Notes under the pieces: generated by a model | The model's input: only the letters and a program-made list of their open reading frames with translations | Database searches by the model: none | What the model was told of the DNA's origin: nothing | Position numbers and translations under genes: made by a program | In this document: in pieces, positions 51,010-58,196 of the stretch | Numbering within the stretch: position 1 is the stretch's first letter | Layout: every line of letters starts with the position of its first letter | Assembly: GCA_014874485.1 (NCBI GenBank) | Contig: JADBJK010000024.1 | Location: 62,001-126,000 of the forward strand | Direction: 5' to 3' | Length of the DNA: 64,000 nucleotides | Source of the DNA: Chloroflexota bacterium | GTDB lineage: Bacteria; Chloroflexota; Anaerolineae; DTLA01

Positions 51010-51450
51010 ATGACCGTGCGCATTCTAGTGCTGAATGGCCCGAACCTGAACCTGTTGGGCACACGCCAACCCGAAATCTACGGGGCGGACACCCTGGAGG
51101 AGATTCAGCGACGGCTGGAGCAGCATTTCGCGGGTCGGGATGTGGAATTGCGTTTCCACCAGTCCAACCATGAGGGCGAAATCATTGAGCAGATTCATCA
51201 AGCCCGCACCTGGGCGAATGGAATCGTGCTGAACCCAGGGGCCTATTCCCATTACAGCGTTGCGATTCGGGACGCGATCTCTAGCGTGAACCTGCCGGTG
51301 GTGGAAGTGCACCTGTCCAACATTCATGCGCGTGAGGCGTTCCGACACAATCTGGTGATCACGCCCGTCTGCGTCGGCAGCGTTGTGGGCTTTGGATGGC
51401 GGAGTTACTTGTGGGGGATAGAGGCGCTGCTGGCGCACCTGTCGCGCTGA
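51010..51450 (+). CDS. aroQ: 3-dehydroquinate dehydratase, type II
   Basis: Dehydrates 3-dehydroquinate to 3-dehydroshikimate (shikimate or quinate pathway). Family motifs: LNGPNLNLLGTRQPEIYG with the catalytic Tyr in the flexible lid, HQSNHEGEIIEQIHQA, LNPGAYSHYSVAIRDAI with the active-site Asn and the His region, and VEVHLSNIHAREAFR. At 146 residues it is the standard dodecameric form. ATG 51010 behind GGGAGGAG. No other aro gene is nearby; its presence in the glycyl radical operon is unusual. Confidence 0.95.
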   Translation: MTVRILVLNGPNLNLLGTRQPEIYGADTLEEIQRRLEQHFAGRDVELRFHQSNHEGEIIEQIHQARTWANGIVLNPGAYSHYSVAIRDAISSVNLPVVEVHLSNIHAREAFRHNLVITPVCVGSVVGFGWRSYLWGIEALLAHLSR

Positions 51451-51478
51451 GGGAGAGTGGGCCGGGAGCGAAGGGACT

Positions 51479-52144
51479 ATGGGCAACGATTCCGAAGGCG
51501 ATGTGCCCATGCTGGTCATGCTCGGGCCGGTGGCTGCCCGCTATCCGTTGGTAGGGCGGCGGGTAACCATCGGTCGCGATCCCGAGAATGACATCGTGAT
51601 TCCCGACCGGCGCGTGTCCCGCCGACATGCCGAGGTGGTCCTGGTCGGGGCGGACTTTGTGCTGCGCGACTGCGAGAGCAAAAACGGCACGTTTGTGAAC
51701 GGGGAGCGCGTCGTACAGGAACGGCGGCTGCAAGATGGCGACGAGATTCAAGTAGCCCTGTGCTGCCAGATGGTTTTCGTCGGGCCTGGGGCTACAGCGC
51801 CGCTTTCTGTTGGTCAGGCTGTGCGTGCTGAGCGTGGACTCACCCTGTCGCTGGATGTCGCCGCGCGACGGGTGTGGGTAGGCGGCGCGGAGGTGGATCC
51901 ACCCCTGTCGCCAGCCCAGTTCCGCTTGCTACAAGCGCTGTGGGAGGGTCGCGGCAGGGTGGTGAGCCGCGAGGAGATCGTTGCCGCGGTGTGGCCTGGC
52001 GAAAGCGACGAAGGGGTGAGCGAGCAAGCCATTGACGCGCTGGTGCGCCGGCTGAAGGAGCGGCTTGGCGCTTACGGCGCAGAGGATTTGGTGGTAACCG
52101 TCCGCGGGCATGGGTTCCGGCTCAGGGAACCGGTGGAAGGGTAA
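51479..52144 (+). CDS. FHA domain-winged helix DNA-binding regulator
   Basis: Fusion of an N-terminal FHA phosphothreonine-binding domain (about residues 20-95: RVTIGRDPENDIVIPD, VSRRHAEVV, DCESKNGTFVNGERV) and a C-terminal OmpR/PhoB-type winged helix (about 120-220: LSPAQFRLLQALWEGRGRVVSREEIV, SEQAIDALVRRLKERLG, VVTVRGHGFRL). It has no receiver domain, so the input is probably Ser/Thr phosphorylation of a partner. It is a candidate regulator of its own operon. It starts 28 bp after aroQ, and the ATPase gene starts 8 bp after it. Confidence 0.88.
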   Translation: MGNDSEGDVPMLVMLGPVAARYPLVGRRVTIGRDPENDIVIPDRRVSRRHAEVVLVGADFVLRDCESKNGTFVNGERVVQERRLQDGDEIQVALCCQMVFVGPGATAPLSVGQAVRAERGLTLSLDVAARRVWVGGAEVDPPLSPAQFRLLQALWEGRGRVVSREEIVAAVWPGESDEGVSEQAIDALVRRLKERLGAYGAEDLVVTVRGHGFRLREPVEG

Positions 52145-52152
52145 TCGCGGCG

Positions 52153-52923
52153 ATGCAATGGGTGGGGCTTGACATTGGCTCACTGACCGTGAAGATCGTG
52201 GCCCTGGATGAGGGCGGCGATCTTGTTTTTGCCAAGGTTGTGCCGTCGGGGCGGTCGGGAATCCAGGTGGCCAAGTCGCTTCTGGGCGAAGTCCCGACGT
52301 CGCGCCGGTTCGTCGTCGTAACCGGCTACGGGCGAGTCTGCATGGAGGGGGCCGACCTGGAGGTGTCGGAGATCACGTGCCACGCGCGGGGCGCCGCACA
52401 CTTGTACGCCGATGTGGGCACGGTGATAGACATCGGTGGTCAGGATAGCAAAGTGCTGCGGGTTGAGCCGGGTGGTCGGGTGGTGCAGTTTGCCATGAAC
52501 GACCGCTGCGCCGCCGGGACGGGCCGATTCCTGGAGGTGATGGCGCGTGCGCTGGACGTGCCCGTGGCCGACCTGGATGACCTGGCGGCTGCGGCGGTGG
52601 AACCTGTGCCCATCAGCAGTACGTGTGCGGTGTTCGCCGAGTCCGAGGTGGTGGGACATCTGGCGGCGGGGCGGCGGGTGGAGGACGTGGTTGCGGGGCT
52701 GCTGGACGGAATCGCTGCGCGGGTGGCGGGGTTGGCACGGCAGGTTGGGGTGAGGCCCCGCGTTGTCATGACGGGTGGGGTAGCCCTGAACTCAGGCGTC
52801 GTGTCGCGGCTGGAAGCGTTGCTCGGGATGCCGATTTCGGTGCCGGCGAACTGCCAGGTGGTAGGGGCGCTGGGGGCTGCATTGCTGGCTATGGAGCGTG
52901 GGCAGAAGGCCGCGCTCGGTTAG
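52153..52923 (+). CDS. BadF/BadG/HgdC-type ATPase (2-hydroxyacyl-CoA dehydratase activator-like)
   Basis: ASKHA-fold ATPase that in characterised relatives carries one [4Fe-4S] cluster per dimer and drives ATP-dependent electron injection into 2-hydroxyacyl-CoA dehydratases or benzoyl-CoA reductases. The phosphate-1 motif is GLDIGSLTVKIV, phosphate-2 is IDIGGQDSKV, and the cluster cysteines are in NDRCAAGTGRFLE and SSTCAVFAESEV, with adenosine motif VMTGGVALNSGVV. At 256 residues it is a stand-alone activator. No dehydratase or reductase subunits are in the window, so its partner is unknown. Last gene of the operon. Confidence 0.9.
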   Translation: MQWVGLDIGSLTVKIVALDEGGDLVFAKVVPSGRSGIQVAKSLLGEVPTSRRFVVVTGYGRVCMEGADLEVSEITCHARGAAHLYADVGTVIDIGGQDSKVLRVEPGGRVVQFAMNDRCAAGTGRFLEVMARALDVPVADLDDLAAAAVEPVPISSTCAVFAESEVVGHLAAGRRVEDVVAGLLDGIAARVAGLARQVGVRPRVVMTGGVALNSGVVSRLEALLGMPISVPANCQVVGALGAALLAMERGQKAALG

Positions 52924-52965
52924 GGCGCGGCGGAGGCGCGGCCACCGATTTTCTGCAACGCACAT

Positions 52966-53042
52966 GACTTCGCATAGTCATAAAGAACGACAACCTCGCC
53001 GGGCAGGATTTTCCCTAAACAGAGATTAGGCTATGCGAAGTC
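52966..53042. repeat. 77-bp inverted-repeat element, copy 1
   Basis: GACTTCGCATAG (52966-52977) and inverted CTATGCGAAGTC (53031-53042) bound a 53-bp core. The left end reads TTCGCATAGTCATAA, which is identical to one end of the copy near 59.1 kb. It lies in the 271-bp gap between the ATPase and polyprenyl synthase genes, which holds no other feature I can call. Confidence 0.6.
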
Positions 53043-53194
53043 TCACGGCATGATTTCCCAACGCGCGGGTTGGCAACAGGCCGCGCGCCTTTTCCGTGAT
53101 GTTTTGTATCCGATAGGGCCACGTTGTTAAGTGCGAGTGGAGAATCGCGCGGGGGAAACGACGGCCGGTCTCGTTGTAGTGCCCAATGCGGGGG

Positions 53195-54256
53195 TTAGGT
53201 CTGGCGACCCAGCAAGGATTCTGCCAGCGCAACTAGAGCCTGGCGCGGGTGGGGCACGAGACCAGGCGCAGAAAGTGCCGCCAGCGCTTGCTCCGTATAT
53301 TCCTTGCTCAATTGCGCACAGTAGTCTTTCGCGCCGGACTGCTCCAGCGCCGCAAGCACGCGGCGCAAATCCTCATCAGATTCCACGCCATGCTGATACA
53401 CCTGTCGCACGATCTCGGCGGCATCCCTCAGGTGGGGCGGGGAGCCGGGGAGCAGTCCGTGCTCTAACACATACACCACCGGAAGCGTCTTCTTGCGATT
53501 CAGAACATCGTCTCCGGCGGGCTTTCCCGTGGTCTCGGGGCGTCCCCAGATGCCCAGAATGTCGTCGTCCATCTGGAACGCCATGCCCAGGTTGTAGCCG
53601 AAGTCGTGGAGTGCCTTGATGATGCCGGTGTCCCCGGAGGCCACCATGGCGCCCATCTCGCAAGCGCAGGCGATTAGCGAAGCCGTCTTGCCACGGATCA
53701 TCCAGAAGTAGTCGTCCAGCGACACCGAGTCCACCGTCTCAAACTGCATGTCCAGAAACTGCCCCTCCGTGAGGGCAACGCAGGCCGCATCCAGGACGTG
53801 GAAGATGCTGGCCACCCGCATCGCGGGCACGCCGACGTCCAGCAATCGCCCCAGTTGCAAGCGCGCGAGCGCAAACAGGCCATCGCCGACATTGATGGCG
53901 TGCGCATCGCCCCACAGGTGCCAGACAGTTTCCCGATGCCTACGAAACTCGCTTCTGTCTTCTATATCGTCGTGGACGAGCGAGAAGTTGTGGACGAGTT
54001 CCACGGCGACGGCAGCAGGGAGAGACTGGGCCGCGTCCCCTCCGGCGGCCTCGCACGCGAGTAGCGTGAGCAGAGGGCGCAGGCGCTTCCCGCCCTTGTG
54101 GGACACAATCTCACCAAGATTCCTGTCCAGCCAGCCCAGGTGATACTGCATCATCCCGTAGAACCGCGCCAGCGCCGGATGGGGCACCGCAAGCGCCTCG
54201 CGGAGTGCCGCCTCCACCAGATTGAGCAGCCGCGTGTAGTCGGGTTTGTCGGTCAA
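53195..54256 (-). CDS. Polyprenyl diphosphate synthase (trans-isoprenyl, GGPP-like)
   Basis: Condenses isopentenyl diphosphate onto allylic diphosphates. Motifs: GGKRLRPLL (IPP-binding), the first Asp-rich motif in LVHDDIEDRSEFRR, GDGLFALA, KTASLIACACEMGA, and the second Asp-rich region FQMDDDILG. At about 353 residues it is in the family range. The track start is GTG 54265, but TTG 54256 has GAGGAG at 8 nt and overlaps the idi stop (TTGA), fitting coupled translation. Cotranscribed with idi, which supplies its allylic substrate. Product chain length is not certain. Confidence 0.9.
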   Translation of the reverse strand: MTDKPDYTRLLNLVEAALREALAVPHPALARFYGMMQYHLGWLDRNLGEIVSHKGGKRLRPLLTLLACEAAGGDAAQSLPAAVAVELVHNFSLVHDDIEDRSEFRRHRETVWHLWGDAHAINVGDGLFALARLQLGRLLDVGVPAMRVASIFHVLDAACVALTEGQFLDMQFETVDSVSLDDYFWMIRGKTASLIACACEMGAMVASGDTGIIKALHDFGYNLGMAFQMDDDILGIWGRPETTGKPAGDDVLNRKKTLPVVYVLEHGLLPGSPPHLRDAAEIVRQVYQHGVESDEDLRRVLAALEQSGAKDYCAQLSKEYTEQALAALSAPGLVPHPRQALVALAESLLGRQT

Positions 54257-55296
54257 GTCGTCCACTCCTCACGCAAACGATTCGTACACCGCAGGGACGG
54301 GATATTCTTCGCCCCGATGCAGAACATTGCCAGCCGCAAGCCGTGCAGCACCCGCATCACTTCGTGGCGCAGGGCATCCTCCGAAACCGCAGCAGCCTTC
54401 AAGAAAGGCAACGCAATGCCACCGATGTCTGCGCCGAGCGCGAGAGCCTTGGCCAAATCAACGCCGCTGCGAAGCCCTCCGCTGCCAATGAGGGGGATGC
54501 TGGGACATTCGGCACGGACTTGGCGAATCGCCTCGGCAGTCGGAATCCCCCAGCCACGGAAGTCCTCGGCTACCTTCCGTCGCAGGTCATCGGGCTCCAT
54601 GCGAAGGCTCTCTATTTCGCTCCAAGATGTGCCGCCCGCACCGGCCACGTCAATCGCAGCCACTCCGCAATCCACCAATTGCCGCGCAATGTCGCCGGAG
54701 ATGCCCCAGCCCACTTCTTTGACAACCACCGGCACGGGGAAATCCCGCACCAGTGCCTCTATTTTGCGGAGAAGACCGGCGAACCGCGTATTCCCGCTGG
54801 GCTGGAATGCTTCCTGAAGCGGATTGAGGTGGAGCACAAGGGCATCGGCCCCGGTGATCTCCACAGCGCGCAGGCACTCGTCGCGCCCGTACCCGTAGTT
54901 CAGTTGCACCGCGCCGAGATTGCACAGCAAGAACACATCGGGCGCCCATCGGCGAACCTGGAAGGTGGGGGCCAGGCTGTCATTCTCAACCGCGGCGCGT
55001 ACCGAACCCAAAGCGAGGGCCAGGCCGTATTCCTGGGCGACACGCGCCAGGCGTTCGTTCAGTTCTCCAGCCGCGGGAGTGCCGCCGGTCATGCTGGATA
55101 TCAGGAGAGGGGCCGCGAGGCTGCGACCGAGGAACAAGCACGCCGTGGACACGTCGTCCAGGTCAATCTCGGGCAGGGCCGAGTGCACGAACCGGTATCG
55201 CTCAAAACCTGACTTTACATAACTAGAGGATGCCGGTTCCTCAAGGGCGATTCGCAGGTGCTCTGCTTTCCTTTGCTCGTGAATATCCCTGGACAG
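54253..55296 (-). CDS. idi: Isopentenyl-diphosphate delta-isomerase, type 2
   Basis: FMN- and NAD(P)H-dependent isomerase of IPP and DMAPP. Motifs: [50 protein letters not shown] and [15 protein letters not shown]. The track ORF begins at GTG 55188, but the frame continues upstream without a stop and encodes [13 protein letters not shown] and [15 protein letters not shown], the conserved N-terminus with the substrate-binding RKxEH. The only in-frame stop is at 55303-55305, and no ATG, GTG or TTG lies between. CTG 55296, 8 nt after GGGGGT and about 33 nt after the predicted transcript start, is the best start (347 residues). Confidence 0.88.
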   Translation of the reverse strand: MSRDIHEQRKAEHLRIALEEPASSSYVKSGFERYRFVHSALPEIDLDDVSTACLFLGRSLAAPLLISSMTGGTPAAGELNERLARVAQEYGLALALGSVRAAVENDSLAPTFQVRRWAPDVFLLCNLGAVQLNYGYGRDECLRAVEITGADALVLHLNPLQEAFQPSGNTRFAGLLRKIEALVRDFPVPVVVKEVGWGISGDIARQLVDCGVAAIDVAGAGGTSWSEIESLRMEPDDLRRKVAEDFRGWGIPTAEAIRQVRAECPSIPLIGSGGLRSGVDLAKALALGADIGGIALPFLKAAAVSEDALRHEVMRVLHGLRLAMFCIGAKNIPSLRCTNRLREEWTT

Positions 55297-55335
55297 CGCA
55301 ACTTACCCCCACACAAGGTGTTTCTGCTGACGAGT

Positions 55336-55364
55336 ATATTAGCCGTGAAATCCTTGCTTGTCAA
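55336..55364 (-). promoter_or_regulatory. Promoter of idi operon
   Basis: Minus-strand TTGACA (55359-55364), 17 bp, TAATAT (55336-55341). The predicted start is near 55329. Its -35 overlaps the -35 of the divergent acpP promoter. Confidence 0.7.
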
Positions 55365-55387
55365 CGCGGCGGGGAATGTGGTACAAT
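55358..55387 (+). promoter_or_regulatory. Promoter of acpP
   Basis: TTGTCA (55358-55363), 18 bp, TACAAT (55382-55387). The predicted start near 55394 leaves a 46-nt leader with AAGGAGG. Confidence 0.6.
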
Positions 55388-55439
55388 GCCCCACAGCCGG
55401 CTCAGAACCTGCGACTTTCCACAACTAAGGAGGCGAGAA

Positions 55440-55676
55440 ATGACCATCTTTGAGCGTGTCAAGAAGATCATCGTGGAGCAGTTGGGTGTCCCAGAGGAGA
55501 AGGTGGTTCCGGAGGCCCGCTTCCGGGAGGACCTCGGGGCAGATTCGCTGGACCTTGTGGAACTCATCATGGCGTTTGAGGATGAGTTCGGAGGGCGAAT
55601 CTCCGACGAGGATGCCCGCAAAATCCAGACGGTGGGCGACGCGGTCGCGTTCCTGGAACAGCACGGCGCGCAGTAG
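55440..55676 (+). CDS. acpP: Acyl carrier protein
   Basis: Carries acyl chains on 4'-phosphopantetheine during fatty acid synthesis. The modification site is in [20 protein letters not shown], a canonical DSL motif. The 78-residue acidic four-helix protein starts [17 protein letters not shown]. The track ORF begins in upstream noncoding DNA; ATG 55440 follows AAGGAGGCG. It is transcribed divergently from idi and ended by a strong terminator, so it is monocistronic. Confidence 0.96.
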   Translation: MTIFERVKKIIVEQLGVPEEKVVPEARFREDLGADSLDLVELIMAFEDEFGGRISDEDARKIQTVGDAVAFLEQHGAQ

Positions 55677-55713
55677 CATCTGTTCCGCACCAGGCAACCG
55701 AAAAACCTTCACG

Positions 55714-55739
55714 AAGGGTCAGGCCGACTGACCCTTTTT
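55714..55739 (+). terminator. Intrinsic terminator of acpP
   Basis: AAGGGTCAG (55714-55722), 5-nt loop, CTGACCCTT (55728-55736), then TTTT and further T-rich sequence. Confidence 0.88.
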
Positions 55740-55763
55740 CGTTTTTCGCAAGGAGAATGCGAC

Positions 55764-55793
55764 TTGCCACACCGTGCGCGGGTATGCTATTAT
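55764..55793 (+). promoter_or_regulatory. Promoter of hflX
   Basis: TTGCCA (55764-55769), 18 bp, TATTAT (55788-55793) with an upstream TGC. The predicted start is near 55800, 26 nt before the ATT proposed as start codon. Confidence 0.6.
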
Positions 55794-55825
55794 GAAACCA
55801 GGCATAGACGAGAGGAGGTGCACCG

Positions 55826-57130
55826 ATTACGAACGTCCGTTTGCACGAGGTTGCTGAGCCAAAAGAGCAAGGCTTTCTCGTTGGCGCACAACTCAAGAGC
55901 CAACGGGAGCGTTGGGACATCAGCGATTGCCTGGATGAACTGGAACTGCTGGCGAACACCGCGGGGATAGAGGTCGTTGGGCGCACATACCAGTACCTGG
56001 AAGCGATCAACCCGGCAACGTACATCGGCCCGGGCAAGGTAGAGGAGATTCGCTCCCTGCGTGAAACCCTGGGCTACAACGTGGTCATCTTTGACGACGA
56101 ACTGTCTCCTCGCCAGTTGCGGGAACTGGAGGAGGCGCTTGACGTCAAGATTTTGGACCGCACGTCGCTCATCCTGGACATCTTCGCAGCACGGGCGCAC
56201 ACTCACGAAGGCCGGCTCCAGGTGGCGCTGGCTCAGTACGAGTACCGCCTGCCGAGGTTGACGCGGGCCTGGACGCACTTGGCGCGCCAAGTGGGCGGCT
56301 CGGCCGGACGGGGCGGCATCGGCGGAGTTGGGCTGCGCGGGCCAGGCGAGACCCAGTTGGAGGTGGACCGCCGCGAAATCCTGCGCCGCATCGCCCAACT
56401 CAAGCACGAACTGGATGCGGTCAGACAGCACCGCGAACAATACCGCAGGCGGCGCGAGCAGGCCAATCTGCCCGTAGTCGCCATTGTCGGCTACACCAAC
56501 GCCGGCAAGTCCACGCTGCTGAACACCCTTGCCGGCACGGACCTGCTCGCCGAGGACAAGTTGTTCGCGACTCTGGATCCGACGACGCGGCGCATTGCGC
56601 TCCCCGGGGGCCAGGCGGTGCTCTTCACCGACACCGTTGGGTTCATCCGCAAGTTGCCCACGATGCTTGTTGCGGCCTTCCGCGCGACTTTGGAAGAGAT
56701 CGCTGACGCCGATCTACTTCTGCATGTGGTGGACGTCTCCCACAAGAACGTCCTGGAACATCTAGAAGAGGTGGACACCACGTTGCGGGAGATCGGTGCG
56801 CACCAGATTCCGGTGCTCACTGCATTGAACAAAATAGACCGGCTGGCAAACCCTGAGATTGTCAATGCGCTCCGCCGCGAGTACCAGAACGCCATCCCCA
56901 TCTCGGCGAAGACGGGCCAGGGCATTGACGACCTGCTCAGGGGGGTGGCGCGTATGCTGTCCGAGCAGTGGGTTACCGTGGAGGCGAACATCCCCTATAC
57001 TCAGGGGGAGATTGTGGCGCTGTTCCACGAGCGTGGCGTGGTAGAACGCGAGGAGCACCAGGGAACCGGCACCCACATCGTGGGACGCATCCCGCGATGG
57101 CTGCTTGCATCTGTCCGGCCATATCTATGA
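55826..57130 (+). CDS. hflX: GTPase HflX
   Basis: Ribosome-associated GTPase that rescues or splits stalled 70S ribosomes. The N-terminal domain has TYIGPGKVEEI and FDDELSPRQLRELEE; a coiled linker (LKHELDAVRQHREQYRRRRE) follows GGSAGRGGIGGVGLRGPGE. The G domain shows G1 GYTNAGKST, G3 DTVGF, G4 NKID and G5 SAKTG. The track start is TTG 55841, 21 nt from the Shine-Dalgarno. ATT 55826 is in frame and lies 6 nt after AGGAGGT, so initiation at ATT is likely (434 residues). The small membrane-protein gene follows by 28 bp. Confidence 0.92.
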   Translation: MTNVRLHEVAEPKEQGFLVGAQLKSQRERWDISDCLDELELLANTAGIEVVGRTYQYLEAINPATYIGPGKVEEIRSLRETLGYNVVIFDDELSPRQLRELEEALDVKILDRTSLILDIFAARAHTHEGRLQVALAQYEYRLPRLTRAWTHLARQVGGSAGRGGIGGVGLRGPGETQLEVDRREILRRIAQLKHELDAVRQHREQYRRRREQANLPVVAIVGYTNAGKSTLLNTLAGTDLLAEDKLFATLDPTTRRIALPGGQAVLFTDTVGFIRKLPTMLVAAFRATLEEIADADLLLHVVDVSHKNVLEHLEEVDTTLREIGAHQIPVLTALNKIDRLANPEIVNALRREYQNAIPISAKTGQGIDDLLRGVARMLSEQWVTVEANIPYTQGEIVALFHERGVVEREEHQGTGTHIVGRIPRWLLASVRPYL

Positions 57131-57158
57131 TCACGACAACGGTCTGGAGAGACACGCG

Positions 57159-57356
57159 ATGAAGGTCATGTTGAGATTCTTTGACTGGCTCGCCAACCAC
57201 AAAGGTGTTCCCGTGCTCCTGGCCATTGGCCTGATTGTGGTCAACTTCCTGCTCGTGCTTCTAAATCCGGAAGGGTGGGGGGCCCGGACCAATGTATGCC
57301 TGCATGTGGGGCTTGTCATCGGCCTCTTTGGCGAGTTGCTTGCGGATGTCCTGTAG
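57159..57356 (+). CDS. Small membrane protein of unknown function
   Basis: 65-residue protein with an amphipathic N-terminus (MLRFFDWLANHKG) and two hydrophobic helices: VPVLLAIGLIVVNFLLVLL and VCLHVGLVIGLFGELLADVL. I do not recognise it. ATG 57159 follows GGAGAGA; the track start lies at the end of hflX. It may be cotranscribed with hflX. Confidence 0.55.
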   Translation: MKVMLRFFDWLANHKGVPVLLAIGLIVVNFLLVLLNPEGWGARTNVCLHVGLVIGLFGELLADVL

Positions 57357-57507
57357 CGCGGCTGGCGGTTCTTCGTGCGGCACCCTGGCGCGACGTGGGC
57401 CGGGGTTTCTGCAGGCCGGGGTGGGGCGTACGACAGGCGGGTTTCGGCCCACATTCTAACTTCCGACTAGATATATTATGTCTACAACTGCCTGTCTGGA
57501 CAGCGGA

Positions 57508-57708
57508 AACTTTACATAACCTGCACACTGGACAAGCCGCCACGGGCCGCGACATATCTACGCACCAACGGCCAACCCTGCCCGAGATCGCTGCCACACG
57601 GCGACCGTGGGTTTGGTAATCTCCCGCGTCTGTGCTAGAATGCACCGTGCATCCAGTGAATCCCCCAACGACCTGACGTGGGATGCTACAATTCCTTTAT
57701 GTAAAGTT
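57508..57708. other. Gene-free leader region of smpB with inverted AACTTTACATAA motifs
   Basis: The 369-bp gap between the small membrane protein and smpB has no ORF. AACTTTACATAA (57508-57519) and its inverse TTATGTAAAGTT (57697-57708) flank it. GACTTTACATAA also occurs inside idi (55211-55222). A TTGGTA-17-TAGAAT promoter (57613-57641) and an extended -10 TGCTACAAT (57684-57692) point towards smpB; the second motif sits on the latter's expected transcript start. Confidence 0.45.
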
Positions 57709-57725
57709 ATCGCGGCGCGTTCGTG

Positions 57726-58190
57726 ATGGATGAAACCAAAACCGTTGCCACTAACCGAAAAGCCTACCACGATTTCTTCATAGAAGAGACGTTTGAGGCG
57801 GGAATCGCCCTCACGGGGACAGAAATCAAGTCCGTCCGTGCAGGCCGCGTCAACCTGCGGGACAGTTTTGCCCAGATCAAGGATGGCGAACTGTGGCTGC
57901 AGAACGCGCACATCAGCCCTTATGAGCACGGCAACCGAGCCAACCACGACCCCAAGCGGCCCCGCAAACTCCTCATGCACAAAAAGGAGATTCTGAGGCT
58001 CCAGAGCAAGGCTCAAGAACGAGGCTACACCATCGTGCCCCTCCGCATGTACATCAAGGCGCGGCGGGCCAAAGTGGAAATCGCCCTGGCAAAGGGCAAG
58101 AAGTTGTACGACAAGCGCGAGGCCATCGCGAAGCGAGACTCCGACCGCGCCCTGCGCCGTGCCCTAAAGGGCCGAGGCGAGGACATGTAG
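57726..58190 (+). CDS. smpB: SsrA (tmRNA)-binding protein
   Basis: Partner of tmRNA in trans-translation, the release of stalled ribosomes. Motifs: [60 protein letters not shown] and the C-terminal [19 protein letters not shown] tail that enters the mRNA channel. At 154 residues it is standard. ATG 57726 is preferred to the GTG 3 nt upstream; neither has a clear Shine-Dalgarno. No tmRNA gene was recognised nearby. Confidence 0.95.
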   Translation: MDETKTVATNRKAYHDFFIEETFEAGIALTGTEIKSVRAGRVNLRDSFAQIKDGELWLQNAHISPYEHGNRANHDPKRPRKLLMHKKEILRLQSKAQERGYTIVPLRMYIKARRAKVEIALAKGKKLYDKREAIAKRDSDRALRRALKGRGEDM

Positions 58191-58196
58191 CCTACC

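Noticed and set aside
54253-55188. idi starting at GTG 55188
   Set aside because: This would remove the conserved RKxEH N-terminus encoded in frame upstream.
55215-55424. 69-aa minus-strand ORF overlapping the idi leader
   Set aside because: It starts upstream of the idi promoter, has no motif and shares no frame with idi.
57357-57725. tmRNA gene next to smpB
   Set aside because: No tRNA-Ala-like ends with TTCGAnTC and no tag-peptide frame were found.
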